DNA from: Clostridium sp. 1001275B_160808_H3
GTDB taxonomy: Bacteria > Bacillota > Clostridia > Clostridiales > Clostridiaceae
Length of the DNA: 64,000 nucleotides
Direction of reading: 5' to 3'
NCBI RefSeq assembly: GCF_015550425.1
Contig: NZ_JADNAT010000020.1
Coordinates: 1 to 64,000, forward strand
Shown here in pieces: positions 25,839 to 35,538 of the stretch. The notes under the pieces were generated by a model. That model had not been told where the DNA came from, did no database searches, and saw only the letters and a program-made list of their open reading frames with translations. How positions within the stretch are numbered: the stretch's first letter is position 1; each line of letters begins with the position of its first letter. The position numbers and the translations under genes are program-made.

Positions 25839-27215
25839 ATGGAGAAAATTTTAAATATATTTAATAATCAAAAAGAGTTTTTTTATTCTAATAAAACAAA
25901 AGATATTAACTTTAGAATTAATAATTTAAAAAAACTTAAAAATATAATAAAAGAAAATGAAAAAGATATTATGGATGCATTATACAAAGATTTAAGAAAA
26001 TCAAATTTTGAAAGTTATGCTACTGAAATTGGACTAGTTTATGATGAATTAAATCTTCATATAAAAAATTTAAGAAAATGGTCCAAAAGAGAAAGAAAGA
26101 AAAGCCCTATTGTTCACTTTCCTGCTAAAAGTTATATTTATAAAGATCCTTATGGTGTTACTTTAATAATAGGCCCTTTTAACTATCCATTTCAATTGGT
26201 TATAGCCCCATTAATAGGTGCTATATCCGCTGGAAACTGTGCTATTATTAAGCCTTCAGAAAATACTCAAAATACAGCTTTACTGCTTGAAAAAATAATA
26301 AACGAAAATTTTGATGAACATTATATAAGCGTTGTTAATCCATTAGGTGGAAAAGACACGGTTTCTTACTTATTAGATTTAAAGTTTGATTATATTTTCT
26401 TTACTGGAAGCGTTAGAGTTGGAAAAATAGTTATGGAAAAAGCCTCAAAAAATCTTATTCCAGTTACTTTAGAACTTGGGGGAAAAAGCCCTTGTATAGT
26501 AGATGATTCAGCAAAGTTAGATTTAGCTGCTAAAAGGATAGTTTGGGGAAAATTTTTAAATGCTGGTCAAACCTGTGTTGCTCCAGATTATATATTAGTT
26601 CAAAAAGACGTTAAAGAAAAATTACTACTGGAATTAAAAAAAGAATTATTACTACAATTTGGAACTGATATAAAATCTAGTTCTGATTTTCCACGCATAG
26701 TAAACAAACATTCATTATTAAGATTAAAAAACTATTTAAATGATGGTGAAATATATTTTGGAGGATCAGTTGACGAAAAAGATTTATATTTAGAACCAAC
26801 TATTTTAACAAACATCAAAGAAAACAACTTGATTATGGAAGAAGAAATTTTTGGACCTATTCTTCCTATTTTAGAATATTCAAATTTGGATGAAGCTTTA
26901 AGTTATGTAATAAATAAAGATAAGCCCCTTGCATTATATTATTTTTCGGAGGATTCCACTTCTATAGAAAAAGTATTAAGTTCAACTACATCTGGTGGCG
27001 TTACAATAAATGACACTATAATTCATGTTGCTTCTTCCTATTTACCATTTGGTGGCGTTGGTCCAAGTGGCATGGGGGCATACCATGGCAAAGCAAGCTT
27101 TGATATATTCACTCATAAAAAATCTGTAATTAAAAGAGGAACTTTCATTGAATTTCCAATTAAATTTGCACCATATAATAATAAAATAAAATTATTAAAA
27201 AAAGTTATGAAATAA
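25839..27215 (+). CDS. Aldehyde dehydrogenase (NAD(P)-dependent, class 3-like)
   Basis: A 458-aa aldehyde dehydrogenase related to AlkH/YwdH-type fatty-aldehyde enzymes. Catalytic nucleophile C246 in NAGQTCVAPDY, general base E212 in LELGGKSP, and cofactor/oxyanion residues in the PFNYP stretch (113-117) are intact. Length is shorter than class 1/2 enzymes, as for class 3. ATG 25827 overlaps GGAGG, so ATG 25839 is the start. It is followed 107 bases later by an iron alcohol dehydrogenase, suggesting a linked aldehyde route, although each gene has its own ribosome binding site and spacing. Confidence 0.9.
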   Translation: MEKILNIFNNQKEFFYSNKTKDINFRINNLKKLKNIIKENEKDIMDALYKDLRKSNFESYATEIGLVYDELNLHIKNLRKWSKRERKKSPIVHFPAKSYIYKDPYGVTLIIGPFNYPFQLVIAPLIGAISAGNCAIIKPSENTQNTALLLEKIINENFDEHYISVVNPLGGKDTVSYLLDLKFDYIFFTGSVRVGKIVMEKASKNLIPVTLELGGKSPCIVDDSAKLDLAAKRIVWGKFLNAGQTCVAPDYILVQKDVKEKLLLELKKELLLQFGTDIKSSSDFPRIVNKHSLLRLKNYLNDGEIYFGGSVDEKDLYLEPTILTNIKENNLIMEEEIFGPILPILEYSNLDEALSYVINKDKPLALYYFSEDSTSIEKVLSSTTSGGVTINDTIIHVASSYLPFGGVGPSGMGAYHGKASFDIFTHKKSVIKRGTFIEFPIKFAPYNNKIKLLKKVMK

Positions 27216-27322
27216 ATATTCAAATGTAAATTACATCTTATATAATTTACCTCTCTTGAAACCTTTTCATTATTAGAGTATTATATACTTATATTTTAAT
27301 ATTCAAATATAAGGAGGACTTT

Positions 27323-28489
27323 ATGAAAAATTTTAATTATAAAAATGGTACTGAAATCATATTTGGAAAAGATACTGAAAATAATGTTGGTGCAGAGGTA
27401 AAAAAATATGCTAATAAAATATTACTTCACTTTGGTGGTGGTAGTATAAAATCTACTGGATTATATGATAAAGTTATAAATTCATTAAAGAAAGAAAATA
27501 TAGAAGTAGTTGAACTTTCTGGAGTTAAACCTAATCCAAGAGTATCCCTTGTAAGAGAAGGTATAGAACTTTGTAGAAAAAATGATATAGATTTTATCTT
27601 AGCTGTTGGTGGCGGTAGTGTTATCGATTCAGCTAAAGCAATAGCTGCTGGTGTTAATTATAATGGAGATGTTTGGGACTTATTTTTAGGCACACCTATA
27701 AATCATAAATGTCTACAAGTAGCAACTATATTAACAATACCTGCTGCTGGTAGTGAAACAAGCTCTGGTTGTGTTATAACAAATGAAGATGGATTATATA
27801 AAAGAAGTGCTGGACACCCTACACTAAGACCTGTATTTTCTATTTTAAACCCGGAACTTACATTTACTTTACCTAAATATCAAACTTCTTGTGGTATTGC
27901 AGATATGTTTGCTCATATACTTGAAAGATACTTTACTAATGAGCAATATGTTGATTTAACTGATAGATTATGTGAAGGTTCTTTAAAAGCTATAATAAAT
28001 AATGCATTAAGATTAAATATAAATCCTAATGACTACAATGCAAGAGCAGAAATCATGTTATCAGGTATGGTTGCTCATAATGATTCTTTAAGTATGGGTA
28101 GAGTTGGAGATTGGGCAACACATGATATAGAACATGAATTAAGTGGAATATATGATATTGCTCATGGTGCTGGACTTGCAATTATATTCCCTGCTTGGAT
28201 GAAATACGTTTATAAACATGATGTAAATAGATTTGCTCAATTTGCAAATAGAGTTTTTGACATTGATATAAATATGAATGATCCTGAAGAAACAGCTCTT
28301 CGTGGTATTGAAGCTTTAGAAAACTTCTTTACTAAAATTGAACTTCCAACTAGATTAAGTCATGTAAATATTAGCGATGGACATATAGATGAAATGGCAA
28401 GAAAATTAGTTGCTCATTGCGATCATGTAGGAAACTTTGTAGAAATACGTTATCCTGAAGCTTTAGAAATTTTAAAATTAGCTCTTTAA
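27323..28489 (+). CDS. Iron-containing alcohol dehydrogenase (butanol dehydrogenase-like)
   Basis: A 388-aa group III alcohol dehydrogenase of the BdhA/YqhD kind. The NAD(P)-binding GGGSVIDSAKA (about 95-105) and the metal-site segment ADMFAHILERYFT and HDIEHELSG...AHGAGLAIIFP are present. These enzymes reduce short-chain aldehydes such as butyraldehyde with NAD(P)H. GGAGG precedes the ATG. It ends at a strong bidirectional terminator. Confidence 0.9.
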   Translation: MKNFNYKNGTEIIFGKDTENNVGAEVKKYANKILLHFGGGSIKSTGLYDKVINSLKKENIEVVELSGVKPNPRVSLVREGIELCRKNDIDFILAVGGGSVIDSAKAIAAGVNYNGDVWDLFLGTPINHKCLQVATILTIPAAGSETSSGCVITNEDGLYKRSAGHPTLRPVFSILNPELTFTLPKYQTSCGIADMFAHILERYFTNEQYVDLTDRLCEGSLKAIINNALRLNINPNDYNARAEIMLSGMVAHNDSLSMGRVGDWATHDIEHELSGIYDIAHGAGLAIIFPAWMKYVYKHDVNRFAQFANRVFDIDINMNDPEETALRGIEALENFFTKIELPTRLSHVNISDGHIDEMARKLVAHCDHVGNFVEIRYPEALEILKLAL

Positions 28490-28500
28490 TCTATAGAATG

Positions 28501-28532
28501 AAAAAGGTGTTACTGCTGAGTAACACCTTTTT
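28501..28532. terminator. Bidirectional terminator
   Basis: AAAAAGGTGTTACT (28501-28514), loop GCTG, AGTAACACCTTTTT (28519-28532), between convergent alcohol dehydrogenase and recQ genes. Confidence 0.9.
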
Positions 28533-28547
28533 TCCTTCTAACTTTAT

Positions 28548-30980
28548 CTAAGATACTTTAAAATATTCCTCTAAAATTACAGCCCTTATTGACTCATACT
28601 TTATACTATCAGGTAAATATTTTTTCAAAATACTTACCTTTTCATACCCATTTACCTCACAAGCTTTTAATATTTTTTCTTTATCTTCATTATTATAATA
28701 CTTATTTAAATTTAAACTAATAGAAAATTCTCCATTTTCCTTTATATAGTCTGTTACATACCCTAATATTGTAGAAACAGATACTTCAATATCTTCCGAA
28801 ATTAATTCTAAACTAACTCCATCTTTTATCATATCTATAGCTATTTCTTCATTTGATCTCTTTTCTCCATCAATTATCACTTTTCTTTTTCCTTTTTCTT
28901 CGAAAAGTATATTTAAGTTTTTTTCTACTACAAACCTTCTTACTTCTTCTATTATTTCATTTCCATACTTAGTTATTTTTTTAGGTCCTATTCCAGATAT
29001 ATCTTTTAGTTCATCTAGATTCAAAGGATATCTTCCACTTATTTCTTTCAAAGTATTTAAAGATAAAATAGCTTGTGGTAGAGAGTTTTCTTTATTTGCA
29101 AATTCTCTTCTAATTACTTTTAACCTTGATAACAACTCTATATTACTATCAACATTCAAATAAACTTCTTCATTTTTCTTCTTATATTCATTATTAACTA
29201 GTTTTATATTATTTTCATCAACATACTCTTTAATTGTATTAATAAATATTTCTCCATATTTATTTAGTTTTACTTCTCCAACTCCACTAATATTCATAAG
29301 TTCATCTAAATTAAGTGGATATTTTGTACTCATTTCTCTTAGCGTATTATCACCAAATATAATATAAGGAGGAACCCCTTCTTCGTTTGCAATATTAAAT
29401 CTAAGCTCTCTTAAAATTTCAAATAATGTATTATTATCATTTGAAGTACTCTTAATTTTAACTTCCTTAAATTGAACTTTTTCTTCTCCCTTTATAACTT
29501 TAATTGATCTATTATTAAGCTTTATAACTGGATATGTACCCTCCACATAATCCATATATCCATGAGAAATTAAAGTGTTTATAAATACCTTAAGTTCATC
29601 ACTAGAATAATCCTTCATTATTCCGTAAGTTGATAATTCATTAAATTTTAAATTGATAACTTTACTATTTTTAGAACCTCTTAGCACATCTACTACCATT
29701 GTTACTCCAAAAGACTTTTTCATTCTATAAATACATGATAATACCTTTTGTGCATCTATGGTTTTATCTACTAATTCGCCTTCACTTAAACAACTACTAC
29801 AGTTATTACAATTTTCACTAACAACTTCTCCAAAGTAGCTTAAAATATATTTTCTATAACAGTCATTACTATAAATTAAATCTACCATTTGCTTAAGTTT
29901 AAAATATTGATTATTCTTTCTCTCTATATTTTCAGTACTAACTTCTATTAGATATTTTTGTGTATGAATATCACTTGGAGAAAATAATAGTATACACTCA
30001 CTTTTTTCGCCATCTCTTCCTGCTCTACCTATTTCTTGATAATAGCCTTCTATATTTTTAGGCATATTATAATGAATTACAAATCTAATATTAGGTTTAT
30101 CTATTCCCATTCCAAAAGCATTGGTGGCAACCATTATATTAATTTTATCTTTAATAAAATCTTCTTGGTTTTCTTTTCTTAATTCATCATTTAACCCTGC
30201 ATGATATCTACCTGCTTTATAACCATTAGAAGTCAATAGTTCATAAATATAATCAACTTCTTTTCTTGTTGCTGCATATATTATTCCTGAACTGTCTTTA
30301 TTTTGTTCTATATATTTTAATATATAGCTCTTTTTATCATTTCCTTTTTCTATATTAATAAATAAATTTTCTCTATCAAACCCAGTTACAAATAAACTTG
30401 GTTTTCTAAGTCCAAGTAAATTTATTATATCCTCTTTTACTTCTTCTGTTGCTGTTGCAGTAAAAGCTGTTATGATTGGTCTTATACTAAGCATTTCAAT
30501 AAAATTTTTTATTCTTCTATAACTTGATCTAAAATCATGCCCCCATTGAGATACACAATGTGCCTCATCTATTGCAATTTGACTTATTCTACATTCCGTT
30601 ATAGCCATAATAAACTCATATGATTCTAATCTTTCAGGAGCTACATATATTATTTTGTATTTATTTTCTTTAACATTAGTTATTATTTCTTCAAATTCTC
30701 TAGAAGTTAATGAACTGTTTATATATGCAGATTCTATTCCCATCTCTTTTATTGCATCAACTTGATCCTTCATTAAAGATATAAGCGGAGAAATTACTAT
30801 AGTTACTCCATCTAATAATAATGCAGGTATTTGATAACAAATCGATTTTCCTCCACCAGTTGGCATTATAGCTAATACATCATTTCCACTTAAAATGCTA
30901 TTTATAATATTTTCTTGCCCTCTTCTAAAGCTTTTATATCCATAATATTTTTCTAATATTTCTAAGCCTCTATTTTTCAC
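28548..30980 (-). CDS. recQ: ATP-dependent DNA helicase RecQ with two HRDC domains
   Basis: An 810-aa 3'-5' helicase. Walker A MPTGGGKS (39-46), DEAH (138-141), and motif VI QEIGRAGRDG are present, followed by the RQC zinc site (CYRKYILSYFGE then CNNCSSCL). The C-terminal part has two HRDC modules, each with PLNLDELxxISGxGxxKxxKYG (around 545-590 and 650-690). A further basic/helical tail of about 110 residues resembles a helix-turn-helix region. The double HRDC and tail explain the length, since Bacillus RecQ is about 590. The start is the second GTG (30980), preceded by AAGGAG; an earlier GTG 30989 lies within the site. Confidence 0.92.
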   Translation of the reverse strand: MKNRGLEILEKYYGYKSFRRGQENIINSILSGNDVLAIMPTGGGKSICYQIPALLLDGVTIVISPLISLMKDQVDAIKEMGIESAYINSSLTSREFEEIITNVKENKYKIIYVAPERLESYEFIMAITECRISQIAIDEAHCVSQWGHDFRSSYRRIKNFIEMLSIRPIITAFTATATEEVKEDIINLLGLRKPSLFVTGFDRENLFINIEKGNDKKSYILKYIEQNKDSSGIIYAATRKEVDYIYELLTSNGYKAGRYHAGLNDELRKENQEDFIKDKINIMVATNAFGMGIDKPNIRFVIHYNMPKNIEGYYQEIGRAGRDGEKSECILLFSPSDIHTQKYLIEVSTENIERKNNQYFKLKQMVDLIYSNDCYRKYILSYFGEVVSENCNNCSSCLSEGELVDKTIDAQKVLSCIYRMKKSFGVTMVVDVLRGSKNSKVINLKFNELSTYGIMKDYSSDELKVFINTLISHGYMDYVEGTYPVIKLNNRSIKVIKGEEKVQFKEVKIKSTSNDNNTLFEILRELRFNIANEEGVPPYIIFGDNTLREMSTKYPLNLDELMNISGVGEVKLNKYGEIFINTIKEYVDENNIKLVNNEYKKKNEEVYLNVDSNIELLSRLKVIRREFANKENSLPQAILSLNTLKEISGRYPLNLDELKDISGIGPKKITKYGNEIIEEVRRFVVEKNLNILFEEKGKRKVIIDGEKRSNEEIAIDMIKDGVSLELISEDIEVSVSTILGYVTDYIKENGEFSISLNLNKYYNNEDKEKILKACEVNGYEKVSILKKYLPDSIKYESIRAVILEEYFKVS

Positions 30981-31175
30981 ACAAAACACTCCTTAAAACT
31001 ATCTACCATTTATTTAACTATTATAATTATCGACACAAACATACGTTCTTAATCATATATAATAGTTAAATAAGTTATCTAGAAATCGTACAATTATTTT
31101 TTCAACTAATGCTCTTCATAATTAACACTTGTAATTAGTACATTTAACATTTGTTGTAACTTACATATTTAAAAG

Positions 31176-31201
31176 AAAAGTGAAGGGACTCCTTCACTTT
31201 T
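31176..31201 (-). terminator. Terminator after TIGR01906-type gene
   Basis: AAAAGTGAAGG, loop GACT, CCTTCACTTTT, with T-rich sequence downstream on the minus strand. The stop of the gene at 31194 lies inside the stem. Confidence 0.75.
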
Positions 31202-31880
31202 TCATAATAATTTCATTCTTAACTAATTTATTTTTATTCTTTTCTTTATAATAAAATATCTTGTAAAAAGTTATAAATCCCAAAACAAATACTATTACTA
31301 TTATAGCATATAATTTAAATACTTCTTCTGGTAATACATCAATAATTGGATCTGTTTTTGAATCAAAAACCCAATAATCATTATTGAAAAATATCTTATG
31401 AAATATTACAAAAGCCTTTGAAAAATCTATAAATATTGAAGTAAGTAATATTGTGATTATACTTATAAGTGTATTAGCTCCATAATTAAGAATTTTAAAG
31501 ACCTCAAATTTTTTATTGTGTCGATTTAAAATAAATTTAATTATTAAAAAGGCTAGTACTATAACTATAATAATTAAGTAAATATTCAAAAATATTTTTT
31601 TCACTTCATAAAAATGAAATTCTCCATTAGTACTCATTATAAAATTATTAAATTTTAGCTTTTTTATAAATGGATTTTGTAAGTAATTTAATAATAGATT
31701 ATAATCATTCATTAACGCTTCTTTTGAAAGTTGACCTAATTTTGTTAAATTATATTTATCTATTGAATAACTATAAATAATCCTTAAATTTAAAGATATG
31801 ATTACGCTTAATCCAATTGTAAACAATGCTACCATTATTCCTTGAATAATCTTGGATATTGAAATTAACAACCTCTTCAT
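31194..31880 (-). CDS. TIGR01906-type integral membrane protein
   Basis: A 228-aa protein with four membrane helices (about 10-30, 92-115, 133-155, 190-210). The extracytoplasmic loop between helices 1 and 2 contains LNYLQNPFIKK and GEFHFYEVKKIF, which match the DUF1461/TIGR01906 family as I remember it. The role of the family is unknown. It is monocistronic, divergent from nothing, 270 bases from the DUF1540 gene terminator. Confidence 0.7.
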   Translation of the reverse strand: MKRLLISISKIIQGIMVALFTIGLSVIISLNLRIIYSYSIDKYNLTKLGQLSKEALMNDYNLLLNYLQNPFIKKLKFNNFIMSTNGEFHFYEVKKIFLNIYLIIIVIVLAFLIIKFILNRHNKKFEVFKILNYGANTLISIITILLTSIFIDFSKAFVIFHKIFFNNDYWVFDSKTDPIIDVLPEEVFKLYAIIVIVFVLGFITFYKIFYYKEKNKNKLVKNEIIMKK

Positions 31881-32077
31881 AGTTTACCTCTTTTATTTTT
31901 CAACATTATTAATAAGTATTAATTATATGAATATTTAGCAAAATATAAAATATCTATTTTAACTTATATACATAATAACATAATAATTATAATTTTGAAT
32001 AGAAAAAATAAAACAAATACTCTATGTATAAAACAATTTAATTTTAGTTACATTGAAACTAATTGAAATACAAAAAA

Positions 32078-32119
32078 ATATAAGATAGTTAGTAGAAATT
32101 CATACTAAATATCTTATAT
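32078..32119 (-). terminator. Terminator of the DUF1540 gene
   Basis: ATATAAGATA..TTAGTA pairs with TACTAA..TATCTTATAT (one mismatch), with T7 on the minus strand. Confidence 0.75.
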
Positions 32120-32151
32120 CCATAGTATTATCTTTAATTTTTACTACTTTT

Positions 32152-32502
32152 TCAGTCTACTTTAAAACATTCACATCTTCTTTCAAATTTACCATTTTCT
32201 TTTATAGATTTTATCATAACGTAGTTAGAATAACATGTTTTTTCTTTATTGTAAAAACACTTTTCTGCATTACACTCTATATGTGGAAAAAGTAATTTAT
32301 CATTTATTTTATATAATTTATCTATATATAAATCTGTCTTCCCCATCATGAATACCCTTTTAGAAATTTTATATTTTTCAAATGTTACACAAGATGTTTT
32401 TATTTCATCATCTAGCTTATTGACAATTTTAATTTTATCATTATCACATATTCCAAAAAAATTATAATTGCACTTTCTAACATTACAGGCTAATCTATTC
32501 AT
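32152..32502 (-). CDS. DUF1540-type cysteine-rich protein
   Basis: A 116-aa protein with two copies of a cysteine module: C6-x4-C11-x7-C19-x18-C38 and C77-x4-C82-x7-C90-x19-C110, plus C112. Each matches the DUF1540 pattern (C...C.yn....C......C.tF), and each could bind one metal ion, probably zinc or an iron-sulfur species. There is no signal peptide or membrane segment. It follows the EFR1 gene by 79 bases in the same direction. The 5' leader contains a hairpin (32512-32543) overlapping the AAAGGA ribosome binding site. Confidence 0.8.
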   Translation of the reverse strand: MNRLACNVRKCNYNFFGICDNDKIKIVNKLDDEIKTSCVTFEKYKISKRVFMMGKTDLYIDKLYKINDKLLFPHIECNAEKCFYNKEKTCYSNYVMIKSIKENGKFERRCECFKVD

Positions 32503-32511
32503 TTGATCATC

Positions 32512-32543
32512 CTTTCTATAAGAGATTTTCCTCCTATAGAAAG
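32512..32543 (-). other. Leader hairpin overlapping the DUF1540 ribosome binding site
   Basis: CTTTCTATA (32512-32520) and TATAGAAAG (32535-32543) pair perfectly around a 14-base loop. On the minus-strand RNA the 3' arm runs into the AAAGGATG site ten bases before the DUF1540 ATG, so the stem occludes half of it. No T-run follows on that strand, so it is not a terminator for the EFR1 gene upstream. Confidence 0.4.
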
Positions 32544-32581
32544 TTTTTGCATTATATCATATATTTATTCTTATATATAAA

Positions 32582-33361
32582 TTAACCTATTATTAAATCT
32601 ATATTTTCTTTGTACTGTGGATATTTTTTATTTTTATACAATATTGCGTTTTTTGGGCAACAGCTCATGCACCTACAACACATAATGCAATTGTCTCTAA
32701 ATTTAATATCATCTCCTATATATTCTATATTCCTTGTAGGGCAAACCTTTACACACAAATTACATTTATCACAACTAGAATTTATAGAAAACTTATAAGA
32801 ATTTTTATATAGATCTTTAGTTTTAAATTTATATAACCTCTTCATTATTGTTGCTTTAAAATTATTTATTTCTTCTTTACTATAATTTTCAATTAAAAAA
32901 TTTGCAACTGTATCTTTTATTTCATTGGATGAACTCTGATAAATTCTATCTAAATCATTATTTTTAACATTTCTATAATTTTTACTTATAATAAAACTAT
33001 CTGGCATTTTAAAATTCTTAGTCACTATAACTTTATATTTTTTTTCTAATAAAATTTTTTCTAATTCATTAAAGCATATTTTATTTTTATCCTTCCCTGT
33101 AGTAAATATCATTGTTTTTACTTCTTTATACGACATACCTAAATTATCGTTTATATATTCCATAAAATTTTGAGGAATATATTCAAAATATTTAGGAAAT
33201 CCAAGTATTAAATAATCATATTCAAAGTTCTTAATATTTATCTTTTCTTCTATAGAATGATTTTCTATGTCACAACCATTTTTTACAAATTCTTCTTCTA
33301 TTTTATTTGCAATAAACTTTGTATTTCCACTGCCACTAAAATATAAGATCAACCCCTTCAA
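32582..33361 (-). CDS. EFR1-type flavodoxin/ferredoxin fusion protein
   Basis: A 259-aa redox protein with an N-terminal flavodoxin-like domain (FMN phosphate loop SGSGNTKFIA, residues 9-18) and a C-terminal 2[4Fe-4S] ferredoxin domain: CDKCNLCVKVCP and CIMCCRCMSCCP. Members of the EFR1 family typically transfer electrons to unknown partners in anaerobes. The second cluster motif has extra cysteines (CIMCCRCMSCC). ATG 33361 has a GGAG site. Possibly cotranscribed with the DUF1540 gene. Confidence 0.85.
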   Translation of the reverse strand: MKGLILYFSGSGNTKFIANKIEEEFVKNGCDIENHSIEEKINIKNFEYDYLILGFPKYFEYIPQNFMEYINDNLGMSYKEVKTMIFTTGKDKNKICFNELEKILLEKKYKVIVTKNFKMPDSFIISKNYRNVKNNDLDRIYQSSSNEIKDTVANFLIENYSKEEINNFKATIMKRLYKFKTKDLYKNSYKFSINSSCDKCNLCVKVCPTRNIEYIGDDIKFRDNCIMCCRCMSCCPKNAILYKNKKYPQYKENIDLIIG

Positions 33362-33507
33362 TATAACCCTCTCCTTTTATTACAATTAAAATTTAGCTAG
33401 GCTACAATAATAAGCTTATGTTAATAATTATATATTATATGCATAATATTGGAAATTATTTTAATTTTACATATATATATCTTATTTACTCTTTTTCATC
33501 AAAATAA

Positions 33508-33536
33508 AAAAAGATAGGACTTTTTCCTATCTTTTT
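33508..33536 (-). terminator. Terminator of the APC permease gene
   Basis: AAAAAGATAGGA (33508-33519) and TCCTATCTTTTT (33525-33536), loop CTTTT, T7 on the minus strand. Confidence 0.85.
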
Positions 33537-33546
33537 CACTCATTTT

Positions 33547-34884
33547 TTATTCTATAATTATTGCATCTGATTCATTAAATTTCCAAAATAAAATTGCTGA
33601 TACTAATATGGCTCCACATATTAATGCATATACAAGGAATAATGAATTTCCAAGCCCTCCAAATAGTATTATAAGAGAACCAATTGTTGCAAGAATAGGA
33701 TTTATCTTACCCTTCCATAATCCCTTAACCTCGCCACTTAATCCCATTTTAAATACCTTAAAATATAATAATATATACAGTACATAATTTACTGTAATAG
33801 AAATTTCTGATATATCACTATTTGGTAAAAGATTATACCTTTGTGTTAAATAATGAATAAATAAGCAAGTTATTGAAATTATAAATGCCACTAATGAAGA
33901 GAAAATTGGCATTCCTAATTTTTCATTAACAATTTTTACTTTATTTGATTTTGGAAACATTCCTCTTATAGCTAAGGAATATGGTAATCTAGTATGTCCC
34001 ATTATTAAGCCATTCACAGTTCCTAAAATAGAAATAACTACAAATGTTAATATAATTTTAGCTCCCCAAGCTCCAAACAATTTATTAGCCGCTAAATCAA
34101 CATGTGCATCTCCTAAACTCATAATTGTTTCAGGACCAACATACATACTTATACCAACAAAATATAATACATAAATAATTAATATAAATAATGGAGCAAC
34201 TACTAAAGCTTTTGGTAAATTTCTCTTTGAATCTTTTATTTCATGTCCAATAGATGTTGCTATAATCCATCCATCAAAAGAAAACGCTATAGGTGCAATT
34301 GCAGCTATCCATGTTGCTGACTTCATTTGCGTAATATCATTTATTGAAATTTCACTAGGATTTCCAAAGAAAACTCCTGCTAAAGCTATTAATATTAATG
34401 GAATAACTTTAATAACAGTTGAAGCATTTTGAAAATACCCTCCTAATTTTGCTGATAAAATGTTTAATATATAAAATAATACAATAACTGCAAAACCAAT
34501 AAATATTTGAAGTTCTAACCCACCGCTAACTCCAAATAACATACATATATATATACCTGATACCCATGCAACTACAGCAATAAGTGTAGGGTAATATAAG
34601 AATGTATGAAACCATCCAAATGCACAAGCTATTGATTTATTATATGAGAATTCAGCATAAGTTATTATTCCTCCTGCAGTTGATTCTCTAGATGCCAATT
34701 CTGAAATAGTTAAGCTTCCAAATATAATTCCCATAGCAGCAATACAGAAAACAAGTACTCCTAAGCTTATACTTCCATTAGTTGCTACTAAGATATTATC
34801 ACTCTTGAAAAATATTCCAGATCCTATTACAATTCCTACTATCATACCTATGGCAGTAAATAAGCCATATTCATTTTTCTTCAT
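33547..34884 (-). CDS. APC-superfamily amino acid permease
   Basis: A 445-aa transporter with about twelve helices. Helix 1 carries the unwound APC motif GIVIGSGIFF (about 17-26), and helix 6 contains PIAFSFDGWIIATSIGHE, both typical of the LAT/SteT branch that exchanges or imports amino acids. The substrate is not determinable. GGAGG-type site AGGTGG before ATG 34884. Monocistronic with its own terminator. Confidence 0.85.
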   Translation of the reverse strand: MKKNEYGLFTAIGMIVGIVIGSGIFFKSDNILVATNGSISLGVLVFCIAAMGIIFGSLTISELASRESTAGGIITYAEFSYNKSIACAFGWFHTFLYYPTLIAVVAWVSGIYICMLFGVSGGLELQIFIGFAVIVLFYILNILSAKLGGYFQNASTVIKVIPLILIALAGVFFGNPSEISINDITQMKSATWIAAIAPIAFSFDGWIIATSIGHEIKDSKRNLPKALVVAPLFILIIYVLYFVGISMYVGPETIMSLGDAHVDLAANKLFGAWGAKIILTFVVISILGTVNGLIMGHTRLPYSLAIRGMFPKSNKVKIVNEKLGMPIFSSLVAFIISITCLFIHYLTQRYNLLPNSDISEISITVNYVLYILLYFKVFKMGLSGEVKGLWKGKINPILATIGSLIILFGGLGNSLFLVYALICGAILVSAILFWKFNESDAIIIE

Positions 34885-35441
34885 ATTTCCACCTCTTCTT
34901 GTTAAGTTTTATTAATAATGACAAATAACTATGTCCACTATATCACAAAAAAGCAAAAATAAGAATATAAAATTAACAATTTTTAAGTATAATTTAAATA
35001 TTTAATTCATTTTATCAATAAAACCCAATTTAATTTTCTATATTTGTTTTTAATAACTCCATTGGTATTTTTAATAATTACACTATTTCTATTTCTATAT
35101 AATCTCTAAAATCTACTTACCCTTCTTATTATCAATTACCAAAATAATTATATATAACATTAATCAATTGTAAAATTAGCCAAATTTAATATTTTATTTT
35201 TTCTTTTACTTCTCAATATCTTAACACTAAACTTATAAAAATATTGCCACTATTCTCCACTTTATCTATATAATATTTATAATTTTTCTAAATATATTAT
35301 TGATATATTTAAAAATGTAACATTTTAAGCTTTATTTAATTTATATAGAAAAAGAAATTTGTATATATTTTAAAATTATCTCAATCTTAAATATGTTATT
35401 TAGTGCAAAAATCCAAATTTTATATTTTATTAATATTCTTA
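34885..35441. other. Gene-free AT-rich intergenic region
   Basis: About 560 bases between the divergent permease and sugar-transporter genes. I see no open frame with a ribosome binding site, no hairpin terminator and no repeat; a short plus-strand frame from 35403 lacks a ribosome binding site. Promoters of both divergent genes must lie at its ends. Confidence 0.6.
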
Positions 35442-35496
35442 TTGAATAATTTTTTCTTTAAATGTAAGATATTTGTAGAGAGTGCAATCGTTTGCT
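35442..35496 (+). promoter_or_regulatory. Promoter with LacI/CcpA-type operator
   Basis: TTGAAT (35442-35447), 17 bases, TAAGAT (35465-35470), then TGCAATCGTTTGCT at 35483-35496. The last element fits the dyad of LacI-family operators (GCAA-N-CG-N-TTGC) and matches the cre consensus for CcpA except for one terminal base. Placed just beyond the transcription start, it would repress the sugar transporter. No LacI-family gene is in the window, so CcpA or a distant local regulator are the candidates. Confidence 0.6.
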
Positions 35497-35538
35497 CTTT
35501 CTTATTAAATTTTAACATATATATGGAGGGGTTAAAAA

